A stretch of DNA of 64,000 bases from NCBI RefSeq assembly GCF_963678635.1, contig NC_087067.1:36161966-36225965 (forward strand). Direction: 5' to 3'. Each line of letters opens with the position of its first letter. Position 1 is the stretch's first letter. Below, piece by piece: positions 38,848-51,900 of the stretch. Below the pieces are notes generated by a model. That model was not told where the DNA came from. It saw nothing but the letters and a program-made list of their open reading frames with translations, and searched no databases. The position numbers and the translations under genes were made by a program. This stretch comes from Symsagittifera roscoffensis (Eukaryota; Xenacoelomorpha; Acoela; Convolutidae).

Positions 38848-40085
38848 AAAACTTCACGAATAAATAAGTGAACAGGAGATATCAGATACTATCAACATAG
38901 TTTTTGATTTTACAACCAAAAAAGCAAGTTTATTTGAAGAGCAAAAATGAAAAACGAAAATAAGGTTCGTACTTTGTATAATACATTTTTAAAATTAAAT
39001 TTAAGTTATCATTCTTGAAGCGTTAAAAGTTACCAATGATTCTTAGGACTCGTTTGTTGGATGAGTTTTGCGTTCCGTTGGTTCTCAGGTTTTTATAATT
39101 TTTGCAGTCTTTTTGAGTACTGTCTACATGATCTTAATTAATAAAGTAGTTGAATAGATTTTGCTCATGGAGATACCATTGTGGAAATTTCTATGAACCT
39201 GATTATTCCTCATAAATACTCTTCAACAGCTGTGAAAAGAGCATATCACCGAATCCTGTTACACAGGTGCCAATCATGTTTCAATGACGATCAATAAATG
39301 TAACGTTTCGAACACCCGGGAAAATATTAGTTACAGCCATAAACTGAAAAAAACTGCGTGTATTCGAGAGATTTCTGAAAAACACTGTTTTCATTCAGTC
39401 CAGCTGCCAAAATTTTAGTCTTTTCATATTAATTAAATTTACACGAATGTTCTGCCCAGCATTAATAAATATATTTTAATCGTCCAACAAAGGCATCTAA
39501 TATATCCACGACAATAATTGTGGTCGGAATATGGTTGCTCCAATATTCATAAAAATCAAGGCAACGATATCCAATGGGGGCTCTTGTTAATTATTCCCCC
39601 ACCCCCATTTCGATTTTCAGAAAATTCAACTTTGTCTGCCATATTTTCAATAGCTTAAAATAGTTTTTAATTTAAAAAAAAATTAATTAAATTAAATCAT
39701 ATAAATAGTGAGTAATACAAATACAAACGCGCAAAAATAAAAAAACTCAATTATATTCTGGCATTTTTGAAATGCATATTTATACAGACATGGTTGTCAA
39801 AAATAATACATGCATGGGGGTGGGAGGAATAGTTAACAAGGTCCAAAAGGGGGGAAATAGATAACAAGATCACCAATGGCTAACATGTTAGTGACATTGT
39901 GAGCCAACTTCAAATAACTTTTTTTAAACTCTCAAACAGACAGTCGAAATCGGAAACTAGGACTTTTGCCACTTTTGGCCTCAAAAACAAATAGAGAAAA
40001 ATGATAAATTCAAATAGTCTGAGATTAATGTCAAAGATAGTCAAAAAATATAGCTACAAAACTTTTCACCAAGAAAAATTCAATT
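38848..40085. other. Non-coding part of duplication copy 1
   Basis: I see no gene here. Its counterpart is 45,575-46,808. CAATGGGGGCTCTTGTTAAT and AGGAATAGTTAACAAGGTCC lie on either side of an AT-rich core (39,570-39,880). They hint at a small inverted-repeat element, but I cannot fix its ends. Confidence 0.3.
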
Positions 40086-40534
40086 TCGTATACATGGCCG
40101 CCAGGAGAAGGCCTACACATGGTGCCAAAATAAAATTTAAGCAAAGTGTTTGGGGCAACAATAAAAAATCTTTACCAGAAAATTGAAAGCTGTTAAACAG
40201 TCCAAAAAAACATTAAGGTTAAATTGAAATTAATCAACTAAAAAAGAAAACTACTGAAAGACAATTACATTTATAACTTCCATTAAAGCTAAAATCAGAA
40301 ATGTATTTTTGTTGGAATTTTTTTGCTTGCAAAGCTGTTAACTGCTCAGTATAAGAGTGATTTCCTTATTTTTTTGAGGACTGCGCCGAATCCAGATTTA
40401 GACCCAAATTGTTTAGTCGCTCCCAGTGTTTGAGTCTGCAAAATTGCATAAAAAAGTCTGATCGCTTAAAGTCGCGACCCGGGTTTATTAGTCGTTTGAA
40501 GTTTATAATACTTTTTCACTTATTTTATTGGCAG

Positions 40535-40691
40535 AAACATCAAAGCAGGCGAAGAACTGACTTACGAGCACCAGTTCAACTTGAAAAAGGTCAAACGAGG
40601 TCATAAGGCAAGAGATCATCCTATATATGGACAAAAACAGATCACATGGTGCATGTGTGAGTCACCAAACTGCCGCCAGAAACTGGTCTGA
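40535..40691 (+). CDS. SETDB-like terminal exon (copy 2)
   Basis: It has the same 157 bases, acceptor (TTATTGGCAG) and TGA stop as the exon at 33,693. Splicing to it would give the same protein end but a different 3' untranslated region. It has no upstream SET exons of its own, so it is either an alternative last exon or a fossil of the duplication. Confidence 0.75.
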
Positions 40692-41244
40692 CTGAATGAT
40701 AACAAACGGACACAGGAAGAGAACAGTATGCTCTTTATGGCAGCAATTTGGAAAGAAACAGTTTAACCGGAAAATTTAAAATTTGGAATTTTGGAAGCAT
40801 AGATAGTTTAGGTAGAATAAGTTTAATTGAGCTGAGATTTGAGTGTACTTAGTTTGGTGTACAACGCGATTTTGCTTTTTCTCATTATAGCCTCCCAAAC
40901 CTCCCCCATCCTCCCCTGAGTAAGTTTTAAACGCCCAATTTTTAATTATTTTTGCAGGGAGAGGTTACAATTTTAAGCTGCCCGGGTGGGAGTGGCTATA
41001 ATGAGACGGAATTTATTAGATGCTCTCTTTGTCTGATAGGTGGTGGATTTATTTTGATTGTTTGTCGCTTAATTAAAAGCAGGATGATTTTGGTAATTTA
41101 ACTTATTTTTTGTTGGTTTTACGTTACCCTCTGTAGTGACCAAGCACGTCGTTTTTTGTTCCGACCATTTGAAAATTCGGGTGTGTTCTTGTTTTATTTT
41201 ATTTTTTTTTGTTTTCCACGCAAAATCAGCTACCACAAATAATC

Positions 41245-41279
<35 letters not shown>

Positions 41280-41892
41280 GAGTGATATATCATATTAAAG
41301 CTCTTTCAGTCGTGATTCGAACGAAATTTTAAAAAATCAAAAACTTTTTCCTAGTGCCGAGAACATTCGGTGTGAAATTTTTGAATTTTCGTCTAAATTA
41401 GATAGAGTAAAGTGAGCAAGCAAGCTTGTTTATGCTTCATTTAGGCCTTTACAATAGCTTATTTCTGCTTAATCACGCTAGCCAGCTTGTGAGCGTTAGT
41501 GTATTAGTAGAGACCTTCTTTTTTTTAACCTAACTCGCAAGCAAAATAACTCGTGTTTTGTAGCCTTGAAAATTGCATAGCATCTGCTCTCTGCTTTATT
41601 TGTGGCTAGTGTTTATGATGAATCAGGCCTCCGTGGCTGAGTGGTTAGTGAATTTTTGTCTAAATTAGATAGAGTAAAGTGAGCAAGCAAGCTTGTTTAT
41701 GCTTCATTTAGGCCTTTACAATAGCTTATTTCTGCTTAATCACACTAGCCAGCTTGTGAGCGTTAGTGTATTAGTAGAGACCTTCTTTTTTTTAACCTAA
41801 CTCGCAAGCAAAATAACTCGTGTTTTGTAGCCTTGAAAATTGCATAGCATCTGCTCTCTGCTTTATTTGTGGCTAGTGTTTATGATGAAACA

Positions 41893-41975
41893 GGCCTCCG
41901 TGGCTGAGTGGTTAGTGCATGAGACTAATAATCTCAAATCGCCGTAGGCCATAGGTTCTAATGCGATGCGCAGCT
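41893..41975 (+). pseudogene. tRNA-like (class II) pseudogene, duplicate
   Basis: It is the copy of 35,051-35,133 inside the second duplication unit. Its anticodon-like arm is a perfect palindrome here (GAGACTAATAATCTC). The 267-bp local duplication upstream is present in both large copies, so it predates the 6.8-kb event. Confidence 0.6.
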
Positions 41976-44945
41976 GAATTTTTACTAATTTGAGACTAAT
42001 TTATACTTTTTTCTTTCGTCTGTGTTTTAATTTCACTCACAAAATTTTTGGAGATTCTATTGCCAAAAAAATTCTGCAAAAGAATCTGAAAAAAAAATTG
42101 AATGTTTAAAAAATTGTTTATGATTTTTTTTGTCATTTTTCTTCCCTATTGTTCTTCTTGTCTTGTTTGCCTACATTACCATGATTGTCGAATTTGTCTG
42201 TATTATAGTTTTACGTCAGATCCTTGTATCATACCACGCAGAAAAACTACACTAATTTGAAATGAAAACTTTTTTTTGTAGTTCGATACAGACTATTGTC
42301 GGATCATTCTGTGCTATTTGCACAGTAACCGGCTATCCTTGGCTTTTTTCGCAGATTTTGCTTCATATGAAAGTAAAATATCATTTAGTTTACATTTTTT
42401 AGAACTCGGAATATCAATCATATCGGTGGAGACTTTATGTTTTAATGCACGAAGTGATTTTTTGTTGATTTTGATTGATTGGTTTTTTCAGGAATGTTGA
42501 TCGATCACAGAACTGATCTCAATTTAGTTTGTTGAAACTAAATTGAAATGTTCTCCAGCAGTAAAAGTGAATACAGAGCGCACGAGTGAATTCGAGGGGC
42601 TCCATTTTTTATTTAAATGTTGATTTGAATTTTAGCTAAAAGTTCATTTTAAATTGTTTTCCCTCTGTTTAGAAAGAGTAATTAACAGTAGTAGTTTTGA
42701 TTCAGCTACCTTGAGTTTTGATTCGCCTACCCTTTTGGCTAATTTTGATAACGTAGCGGTGAATACACCCTATTCCAATTTGTCTTATGCCATTTTACCC
42801 TACATAGCAATTTACCCCATGCCGATATACGCTATGCCGATCTATCCCATGCCAATTTGCCATAATATTCATAATTTATCCTAATAAGTTAATTGGAATC
42901 AGCATTAAAACAGCAGGTGTTAGTTCATTTAAATCCAAACTTTTGGACTAAAATTAAGTCTTTCATTGAAGCAAGTTGTTCAAAAGATTCATTCGCAATT
43001 TGAGCCTGAAATGCGGATGCTTACACTATTAACAGGTTTTTTTAACCCACAATTTTCAAAATCATGTAGAAAGAACAAAAAAAAGCTCAGTCATTATATC
43101 GTATTTCGTTGGACTAACAATCAACAACCAATTCAAAGTCCTTGAGGTCTACCGGAAGGCACTTGTAATCGATGGTCATGAAGAAACAGAAACAAAATAT
43201 GGAAGAGGTCACTTGAAGTGTTCCAATTGGGGGTCCCAAACAAGCAAAAACTGTAAAAACCGAGATAACAATACAGTTTCCTCTCGATACTGGCACACGC
43301 AGATACTTCCTGGTTGTACAGATGCAAGTCGTTTCGTGCAGAAAAAACAACAGGACTTTAAAGTTCAGCAAATTTCAGTCAATAATAGCAGTGTAAATTT
43401 TTGCCGTTCCGGTTGTTGCGAAGGACTGAGATTTTGGGTTGTGGAAGAGGCCAATATCAAAGACTTTTCCTTCTATCTCATTTGGACCCCAGTGCCGCCT
43501 TGGCTTGTTACTATTGGTCTATACTACCTGGTTTATTTACCAATCTACTCAAATTCGTTTTTCGTGTTTGAGTTAAGCCTTTTATTTCATCTCTTGCAGT
43601 GAATCGATCTTTTGAACTTTGCATATCAAAGCACTTGGATTATCTAGCAAGCTAAAAAAAACTTGGCACTTCATGGATATTCCTCGTTTAAAAAATAACC
43701 GCAGCACAATTCTATGATAAAAACAAGATTGAATTTTCTGTTTGTTCATGTTTTGAAATCATTTTAAAACTCAACTGGTACATTTTAAATGGTATTGACT
43801 TTTTGCTGACCTGCAGCAATGATAGTTTGATTAAATTTTATGATTCTTTAATCTGTTCAGACAAAAAACTTTTTTTTTGGAATTCTGGAGTTGGATAGGG
43901 TAAGTTTCAATTGCTTGAATTATGTGATAGAATGGCAATAAGTATTTTATAATCTAAGGATACTATAGGGAAGTACGATTTGAAAAAGTTAGAATGTCAT
44001 AAAACATTTCACAACAACAACCGGTCTGGTTATCGCGTCGAAAGTCCTTCTGCATAAATTCCATTTTAATTAATGGGAAGTTATAACAGAGTCTAAGTCG
44101 GATCCATTTTTTGCTGGTCAGATGTGTTTTCCGATTTACGTCATCGAACTCGAAATCTTGAGTTTTTTCCTCTTAGAATGAATCGCTCAATTCGGAATAA
44201 AACTCAAAGCTAGATGTCTGCTAAAAAAGTTTATCGAAATTGAGGAAAAATGGTCGTTTGCTTTGATTGCCAAAACGCTGAGAAAAGGTCTAGAAAAACT
44301 CAATCTTAAATTAGTTTCACTTTAATCTAAAATGACGCGTTCTTGTTGTCCGAAAGTTCTCTCGTTTAAAAAAGGGTCATGTTCAGTTTATTTTTTAGCA
44401 TTTTTTTCATAATACAACTTTCTACAGGAAATCTAATGTAGACAAATTAAAGTTGACTCGTTGACATAGTCGGACTCAACTCAATTTAAGCATAGTTTGT
44501 GGCAAGAATATAATTATCGTGCAAGTAATATAGCTCTATGACTCTTGATATAGCTCTTGATGTTTCTCATTTAGAACAGACGCTAGCATATTGCATTTTG
44601 TCAAATTCCAAATGGACGCTAGCATATTCAATTAGCATATTGTCAATCAAAATTATCAAAATGAAACCTTTGAGAGCTGAACTAGAAAAATTTATCAAAT
44701 TTTGTTAAGTTTAAGTTGTCCATTCTTTTTTATTTGTAACTGCAAAGCTTTCATTTGTTTCAGCGATGGTTTTTTTACCGATGGGTGACATACGGTTTTT
44801 GTGAAAACATTGATCTTTCTGAATTCTTAGCAATGCCCAATTTTCGATGAAAAAACACCCGAATCCAAATTAATCCCAATTATAATTGGAAGCATACCAA
44901 TGCACAAAACATATATTGCTTAAACATATAACGTATAAAACAAAT

Positions 44946-45574
44946 GTTGCTTAAAATTTCACCAGAATTAATATGGTGCCATTTTTTCTCCGAAATTCTC
45001 AACAAAAATTTTACCCCAAAAATGGGTCGTTTTGGCTTTTTTCAATTAATCAAGAATTACGCGGAAACTACTTTGTTAATTGATGAGAAAATTATATCAC
45101 AGGAAGCCTCTCACGCAGTTCAACAAAGTTTAAGAAGGGTTAAATCTCCAAAAACCAGTATAAGAGAAAGAATTATCACTTGATAGTAAATAAATGTGAT
45201 TTTTACTATGAAAACCCAGAATCTCTGTTTAAAAATAAATTTTAAACAATTTGCGCAAATTTTTGGAGATTTCACCCTTGTTAAACTTTGTTGAGCTGCG
45301 TAAAAGGCTTCCTGTGATATAATTTTCTCATCAATTAACAAAGTAGTTTCCGCGTAATTCTTGATTAATTGAAAAAAGCCAAAATGACTCATTTTTGGGG
45401 TAAAATTTTTGTTGAGAATTTCGGTGAAAAAATGGCACCATATTAATTCTAGTGAAATTCTAAGCAACTTTTGTTCTCTTTACTTTTTGTCTATTCTTAA
45501 CCCAATTTGAGAAAAACGCGTTTGAAAATTCAAGTTTTGTTCGTTTTGTCCGGATAATTTAAATCAGCACAGTA
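44946..45574. mobile_element. Tc1/mariner-type foldback element, second copy
   Basis: It is the counterpart of 38,179-38,847. Its left arm starts inside the element, so the left terminal repeat is missing. The right end reads CAGCACAGTA instead of CAGCACTGTA. Its central spacer is longer than in copy 1 (about 80 bp), so one of the copies changed there after the duplication. Confidence 0.7.
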
Positions 45575-46808
45575 AAAACTTCACGAATAAATAAGTGAAC
45601 AGGAGATATCAGATACTATCAACATAGTTATTGATTTTACAACCAAAAAGCAAGTTTATTTGAAGAGCAAAAATGAAAAACGAAAATAAGGTTCGTATTT
45701 TGTATAATACATTTTTACAATTAGATTTAAGTTATCATTCTTGAAGCGTTAAAAGTTACCAATGATTCTTAGGACTCGTTTGTTGGATGAGTTTTGCGTT
45801 CCGTTGGTTCTCAGGTTTTTATAATTTTTGCAGTCTTTTTGAGTACTGTCTACATGATCTTAATTAATAAAGTAGTTGAATAGATTTTGCTCATGGAGAT
45901 ACCATTGTGGAAATTTCTATGAACCTGATTATTCCTCATAAATACTCTTCAACAGCTGTGAAAAGAGCATATCACCGAATCCTGTTACACAGGTGCCAAT
46001 CATGTTTCAATGACGATCAATAAATGTAACGTTTCGAACACCCGGGAAAATATTAGTTACAGCCATAAACTGAAAAAACTGCGTGTATTCGAGAGATTTC
46101 TGAAAAACACTGTTTTCATTCAGTCCAGCTGCCAAAATTTTAGTCTTTTCATATTAATTAAATTTACACGAATGTTCTGGCCAGCATTAATAAATATATT
46201 TTAATCGTCCAACAAAAGCATCTAATATATCCACGACAATAATTGTGGTCGGAATATGGTTGCTCCAATATTCATAAAAATCAAGGCAACGATATCCAAT
46301 GGGGGCTCTTGTTAACTATTCCCCCACCCCCCATTTCGATTTTCAGAAAATTCAACTTTGTCTGCCATATTTTCAATAGCTTAAAATAGTTTTTAATTTA
46401 AAAAAAAATTAATTAAATTAAATCATATAAATAGTGAGTAATACAAATACAAACGCGCAAAAATAAAAAAACTCAATTATATTCTGGCATTTTTGAAATG
46501 CATATTTATACAGACATGGTTGTCAAAAATAATACATGCATGGGGGTGGGGGGAATAGTTAACAAGGTCCAAAAGGGGGGAAATAGTTAACAAGATCACC
46601 AATGGCTAACATGTTAGTGACATTGTGAGCCAACTTCAAATAACTTTTTTTAAACTCTCAAACAGACAGTCGAAATCGGAAACTAGGACTTTTGCCACTT
46701 TTGGCCTCAAAAACAAATAGAGAAAAATGATAAATTCAAATAGTCTGAGATTAATGTCAAAGATGGTCAAAAAATATAGCTACAAAACTTTTCACCAAGA
46801 AAATTTCA

Positions 46809-48474
46809 AAAATAATTTAATATTAAATGATAAATGAGCACGTTTTGATTTCTCAAGGTTCTTTCCAGCTTTTCAAACGAACAATGCAAAACTCTTATAA
46901 ACTAGGATGACAATAATAAGAAGTTGCCCTGCAACATGGAAACTAGGTTAATCACAAACGCACCACTTAAATTTTATACAGCAGCTTTGAGTTGTTTCCT
47001 CAATCATTTTGTATTTTGAGTTATTGATTTTTTTTCAAAAAAAAATTGATTTGAATGATGTAAAAAAAGTTACAAAAATGTAATATTTTAGTCAGAATCG
47101 AAACTTTTCTAACATTTGGTACGTTTTAGATTGCGAACCTAGCAAATGACAATCACAAAATGATTTTAGATGAAAATTTCAGATGACAAATGTAGTACTA
47201 ACAAGGCGACATGAAAATGAACCTGTCAACAAATAACTACCTTCGATATCAACACAAAGTAATTAATGTAAATAAGTCACAAACAATTATAAAAATAATA
47301 CAATACGAATCGTTAATTTATGAACTAGGGTTAACTACAAAAACGATAAAGATCAACTGTTGAATGTTCACCATAGAGACGAGAAAATAGTTCTTCAGTT
47401 CACATAATAACTTCCGGACAACACTTGGTAAGATAGTCGTAAAATGACTTTACATGACGAATTATTTAATATTAAATCAATATTGTACACTATTAAGGTT
47501 GAAAGTAATCTAAGGACAAGCACCAATTACGTATTTAGTCAACTCTTGAAAAATCATCGTCACTCCTTTTCGGATCCTCTGCAACTCGAATTTAAAATGA
47601 TTGTTATCACCAATTTAATAGAGTTAGGTCTAGACAACTAGCACTGTTAATTTTATCGTATTAATCCTTTCGCATTCCCAGCCCAACATTAGTTAATGAT
47701 GGAGTAAAACGGTTTTAGTGGCCAAAACTAACTATTTCAACTACAAATATTAGAAAACTCGATTCAAGAAAACAAAAAATAGCAATACATTTTGTTGCAT
47801 TCCCCTTCGCTTTCAAGGTAAAGACTTTTCAAGCCTGTTTATATAACTCATTGTGCTTTTATATCATGCTTGGAAAACGATTATTAAGTGCAATAAAAAC
47901 TAAAATCAAAGTAAATCCCTTTTGATTTTTTTCGGTTCAGCCAAAAAGTTTACAGGACATGTTTTTGGAATCAAATTTAAAGTTTACAAAAACTATTCAC
48001 GCGTTTATCGGATATTTACCCTTGAAAAATGTGGGATATTTTTATAAGATTTCAAGCTTGAAAAATATTGGGGCTGAATTAAGATACGAAATGAAAGATT
48101 AAGAGTAGCACCTCAAAATAGTTTCGATTGAAAGATATATCCAGTTTTTAACAAAATTGTTTCACATTTGTGCACTTTTCCTGATTTTTCCCAGGCATTC
48201 AAATGATTCCACAGATGGTGACAATTTATACGTGTACATGTTTTCTGGAGTCAACTCTGATTGGCCAATAGTGTGGTTCTTCTTTCGTGGTGCTTTAGCT
48301 TGCTTTGAGAACAAACTCTTTTGTTCTTTTGATTCTTAAGTTTGCCTCCTCATACCACTTGGTCAATTGTCATCTACAAAAGAAAAACCAATCTAAGTTT
48401 CAATACTAGTTTTTGTCAGCATTGAAGTAAAATCAGTGTAAAAGTATAATCTTGTCATTTGCTTCCAACAGCGA
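46809..48474. other. Intergenic DNA between the two host genes
   Basis: It is AT-rich with no exon, tRNA or transposon that I can recognise. It separates the end of the plus-strand duplication from the 3' end of the convergent minus-strand gene. Confidence 0.4.
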
Positions 48475-48480
48475 TTTATT
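48475..48480 (-). terminator. Candidate poly(A) signal AATAAA of the minus-strand gene
   Basis: AATAAA on the minus strand lies about 350 nt beyond the stop codon at 48,829-48,831. It is a reasonable 3' untranslated distance, but other AATAAA-like sequences are common in this AT-rich DNA. Confidence 0.35.
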
Positions 48481-48828
48481 AAGCTTTAAGGAAAAATTGT
48501 GATTTAAAAGCTTTGATGAAAAAACATATTTTTCGTCGATAGCAAGATCGTTTTCAAATTAACTTAGTCAGAAAGTTTCGTAAACATAACAGTTCTGCTC
48601 TAATTTGTTTTAATTTCATCTGGCCACAAATTTTTTGCAACTATCTATCAAAGTAAGTTTGAAAACTGAGATGAACGATTAAGGATTTACGAATTTGGTA
48701 CCGTATAACGAAATTCCTCCTTTTGCAATAGAGGGGAGGGGAGTTAACAATATCGGAAAAAGGACCTGGTGTTTTTCGTGTTGATATAGATGGCGAAGGG
48801 TTGGTTGCACTCGAATTCGGGTTCGGCC

Positions 48829-48926
48829 TCATCCGAATGCGGCGAATCGTCCGTTGTGTATGGGACTGGCATAGAGCGCGGGCGAGTGAGCACCATTTAT
48901 CATTCCAGCTCCGGGATTGGCCAGGA
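48829..48926 (-). CDS. Q/N-rich gene, terminal exon
   Basis: It follows the acceptor TTTTGTATTTCAG. Two bases (TC) complete a Phe codon with the T left by the previous exon. It then encodes LANPGAGMINGAHSPALY and ASPIHNGRFAAFG before TGA. The exact phase match and the G+C-rich content support it as the last coding exon. Confidence 0.82.
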
Positions 48927-51900
48927 CTGAAATACAAAAACAGACTCGAAACGAAGAGTTCTTTGTATTTTTGCAACTACAGTGTAACATAACTGCTGCT
49001 TTAAGCAATGACATAACAGTAACTCGAGGAGGAGTCAGTTCATTAAAACTAAATATCGCACCAGTTCAACTTAGCTAAAAGAACATGAGCACCCCCTCCC
49101 CCCCCCCCGCCGACCCGTCCGCTACTGCTTGAACTACTGCGACCGTTGCCATACAATTTTAGGTGATGTCGGCCAAGAATAGTTTCACATTGAATTCCGT
49201 ATCCTGAGGACGGAGACGATCCAATACCCCTCAACAATCATCGCTACGATGGTCGGCAAATGAGACGACAGGTGTTGAGACGAAAATTGATTCCACGGGG
49301 AATTAGAGACGACAAATAATTAGGACTAAATAGGAACAAGCAATTACTTTTATCGTTTTTGTTGTAAGGCTTGCATGCTTAAATTTTGAGAAACAATGAG
49401 ACCAATCAGAGGACTGGACACGCATTATTCTTTTAATCGTTTTGATGTCTTGTCGCCTCAATTTCCTGTCGCATCATTTACCTAGCACCGTCGATTAGAT
49501 GATGTTCGAAATAATTGGGTCAACAATTGTGCGCGTTTTACTCACATGCGGGACTAGTCACGGGAATCAGGGAAGGCTGGGTCTGATTTGAAGCTGCCAG
49601 CAGTTGTGCCTGATATAGTGGATTGTAGAAAAAGGCCTGCGGAGACGCTTGGGAATTGCCATAAGGACTGTAAGCACCCACCCCAAGAGCAGCAGCCGCC
49701 GCCGCTTGACTCATCTGGCTCACGTTAACAGCTGCCTGGTTCGCAGCCGGACTTGTCAGTTTAGTCGCTCCGTTCATCCCGTTCGAGTCCAGTCGAAGCA
49801 TCTTGCCGTACGTCGGGAACACGTTTCCGTTTCCACCCGCCGGAACACAATTTGCCTGAAATGAATAATTATCGTTGAGCTAAACTTTTCCCTAATTTGG
49901 GGTTTGTAGATCCTTCGACCCTAATGATTAGGTGCCACCGAGGCCGAACTAGGTATATGCAAAGCAAATTATGTGAGCTGAAGCATATTTATAAAAAGTT
50001 AGTGAGAGGAAAATTGTTAGATTTATCCTGAACGAAGTGAAGTTATTGTTTATGGAGCAGAAAACTAAACATTGTACGAGAACAGTCACAAGGATGCAAT
50101 CAGCACTGGTCATTTCATTGTTTTTATTAGCCCCCGGTCTGCTCAGTGCAGGGCCAACCGTGTGAGAGGGGGAAATGTCATCCATTTAGCCGCAGCCGGT
50201 CCCACCTTGAGGAGGCGGATGACACTGGGACCCCTCCAGCCGTGATCGCGTAGCGGGATTCGAACGCATGACCCTAGTGATAAGAGACATGTGCCTAACC
50301 CACTCGACCACGGCTGCTCTGGTCTTATCAATCGCCCGCTCCGATTACGGAAATTCGAAATGCGGCATACAAAATGCATCTCAATAACATAGCCAACAGG
50401 CAGTAGGAAAAAGCCAATGACCGCAAGGAAACCAAAAAAATGACTGAATTGTTGTTTGAAATTTTTCAATAATTGAAACTCAAAGAAAATAAATACATAG
50501 CCTTGAAGCTCTTTGAATTTCAGGAACAATTATTGATTGAACCTTTTTCGATAAAATTAGCCAAATTTGAGAAAACTGCATCAATGAGTTAGTTTTTTTT
50601 TTACATTTGGTAAACCTAAAAATTACAATCAATCCATTTTCGAAACTAAAAACCGTTCATGTTTTTTGCGCTAACTACACTTTCGTGATTGGAGAGCGAA
50701 ATTTGCCTTCTTTTTGGCAAGTGACATTTGAAAATAAAACAATCAAAAGTAAAACAAAAGATCAATTTTGACGTGAACAATCTTAAAGACTTTCTGAAAA
50801 ATATCATCACGACCTACATAAGTAATTTCACTACGTTCATTGGCACTTCATCAATTTTTAATTACTTTGTGTTTTATACGCGTCTTTTTAAAACACGTTT
50901 TCTGTAGCTGAGTTTACGAAAATATATATATTTTTGGTCTATTTAATTTCTTGAAATGCGCCATTAATTCAGTTTCTATGAACGCAAAACAGTGTTCCGT
51001 TTTTATCATTTTTTTACCTTAGTTGGTTGGAAAGAAAAACTAAAAAAAAACATTCCAAAAGTATAGTCTAATTAACGCACTGTTATTTACCATACAATGT
51101 ACTTTCCTAACTTAATGTGGATAAAATATGATAGCATTCAAAGCGAAAGACGTCTCTAAAAAGCTAAAACACTTAGAGGACTTTCTAAACATGTTAAAAT
51201 ATTTTTTAACTTTAAACATGTAAAAACCTATTCCAGCTTTTGAAGCGATTTCAAAAACCTCAAATTGTTCCCATACCGGATCAAAAAAGTTAACATATAA
51301 AATCCTTTCAAATTTGATTAGAATTTCGAATAGATAAATTAAAGCGAGTATGGGTTGTTGCTTAAGCAGCATAAAAAAGAACGTTTTTTCAAAAATGAGA
51401 AATGAAAAAAAAATCATTGCAGCTTTCACTAGCATTAATCAAACACAAAAAAGGAATCATCAATTCTAATTGCTTTTAAAAGTAAAACTTTCCACTCGGT
51501 TTTCTTGAAACTGAGAAAACTTTAAATATCGATCAAATCGAGACTGAAAGCGCTTTGGTATTAAATATTATTAATACCTACGTGACTATGACTGGTGGTA
51601 CCTAAATTGACTTTTTTAAAAGTTGAAAAAAAAACATACAATTACAAAATTTCTCCCCACTTTGTTATCGGAACAACAATTTTCACGTTGTCAGAAAAAC
51701 GCAGAATATTTTCTTCTGACTGGTCGCCTTTCAGGGATGGGGTGATATCTGATATTTTTAAAAATATCATATCAATCCGATATTTTTGATATATATCACG
51801 ATATTTTTGATATTTTTGATATTCTCGGGGAACAGTTGGGGAACAAATACTCAGCCTATAGGAACACTTGAAAACTATTTAAAAACTGTAGTTTGCAAAT

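Larger units (their letters stand above)
33245..40083. repeat. 6.8-kb tandem duplication, copy 1
   Basis: From TCGTATACATGGCCGCCAGG onward this stretch matches 40,086-46,808 almost base for base, with a few percent difference at most by eye and some small indels. It carries the SETDB-like terminal exon, the dispersed repeat with a tRNA-cored unit, a (GA)n run, 15-bp repeats, a 129-codon open frame and the Tc1-type inverted repeat. The junction at about 40,078-40,086 reads CACCAAGAAAAATTCAATTT. Confidence 0.95.
40086..46808. repeat. 6.8-kb tandem duplication, copy 2
   Basis: This is head to tail with copy 1 and in the same orientation. It ends at about 46,808, where AAGAAAATTTCAA is followed by unique sequence. 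It is about 120 bp shorter than copy 1, mainly because the outer part of the left arm of the Tc1-type element and its flank are missing. Confidence 0.95.

Noticed and set aside
49049-49237. Ser/Gly-rich frame (YGNGRSSSSSSGRVGGGG) as an alternative last exon of the Q/N-rich gene
   Set aside because: The best acceptor (CCGTCCTCAG) would put a stop at the junction in the incoming phase. The Gly run comes from a poly-C tract. The exon at 48,829-48,926 fits perfectly instead.
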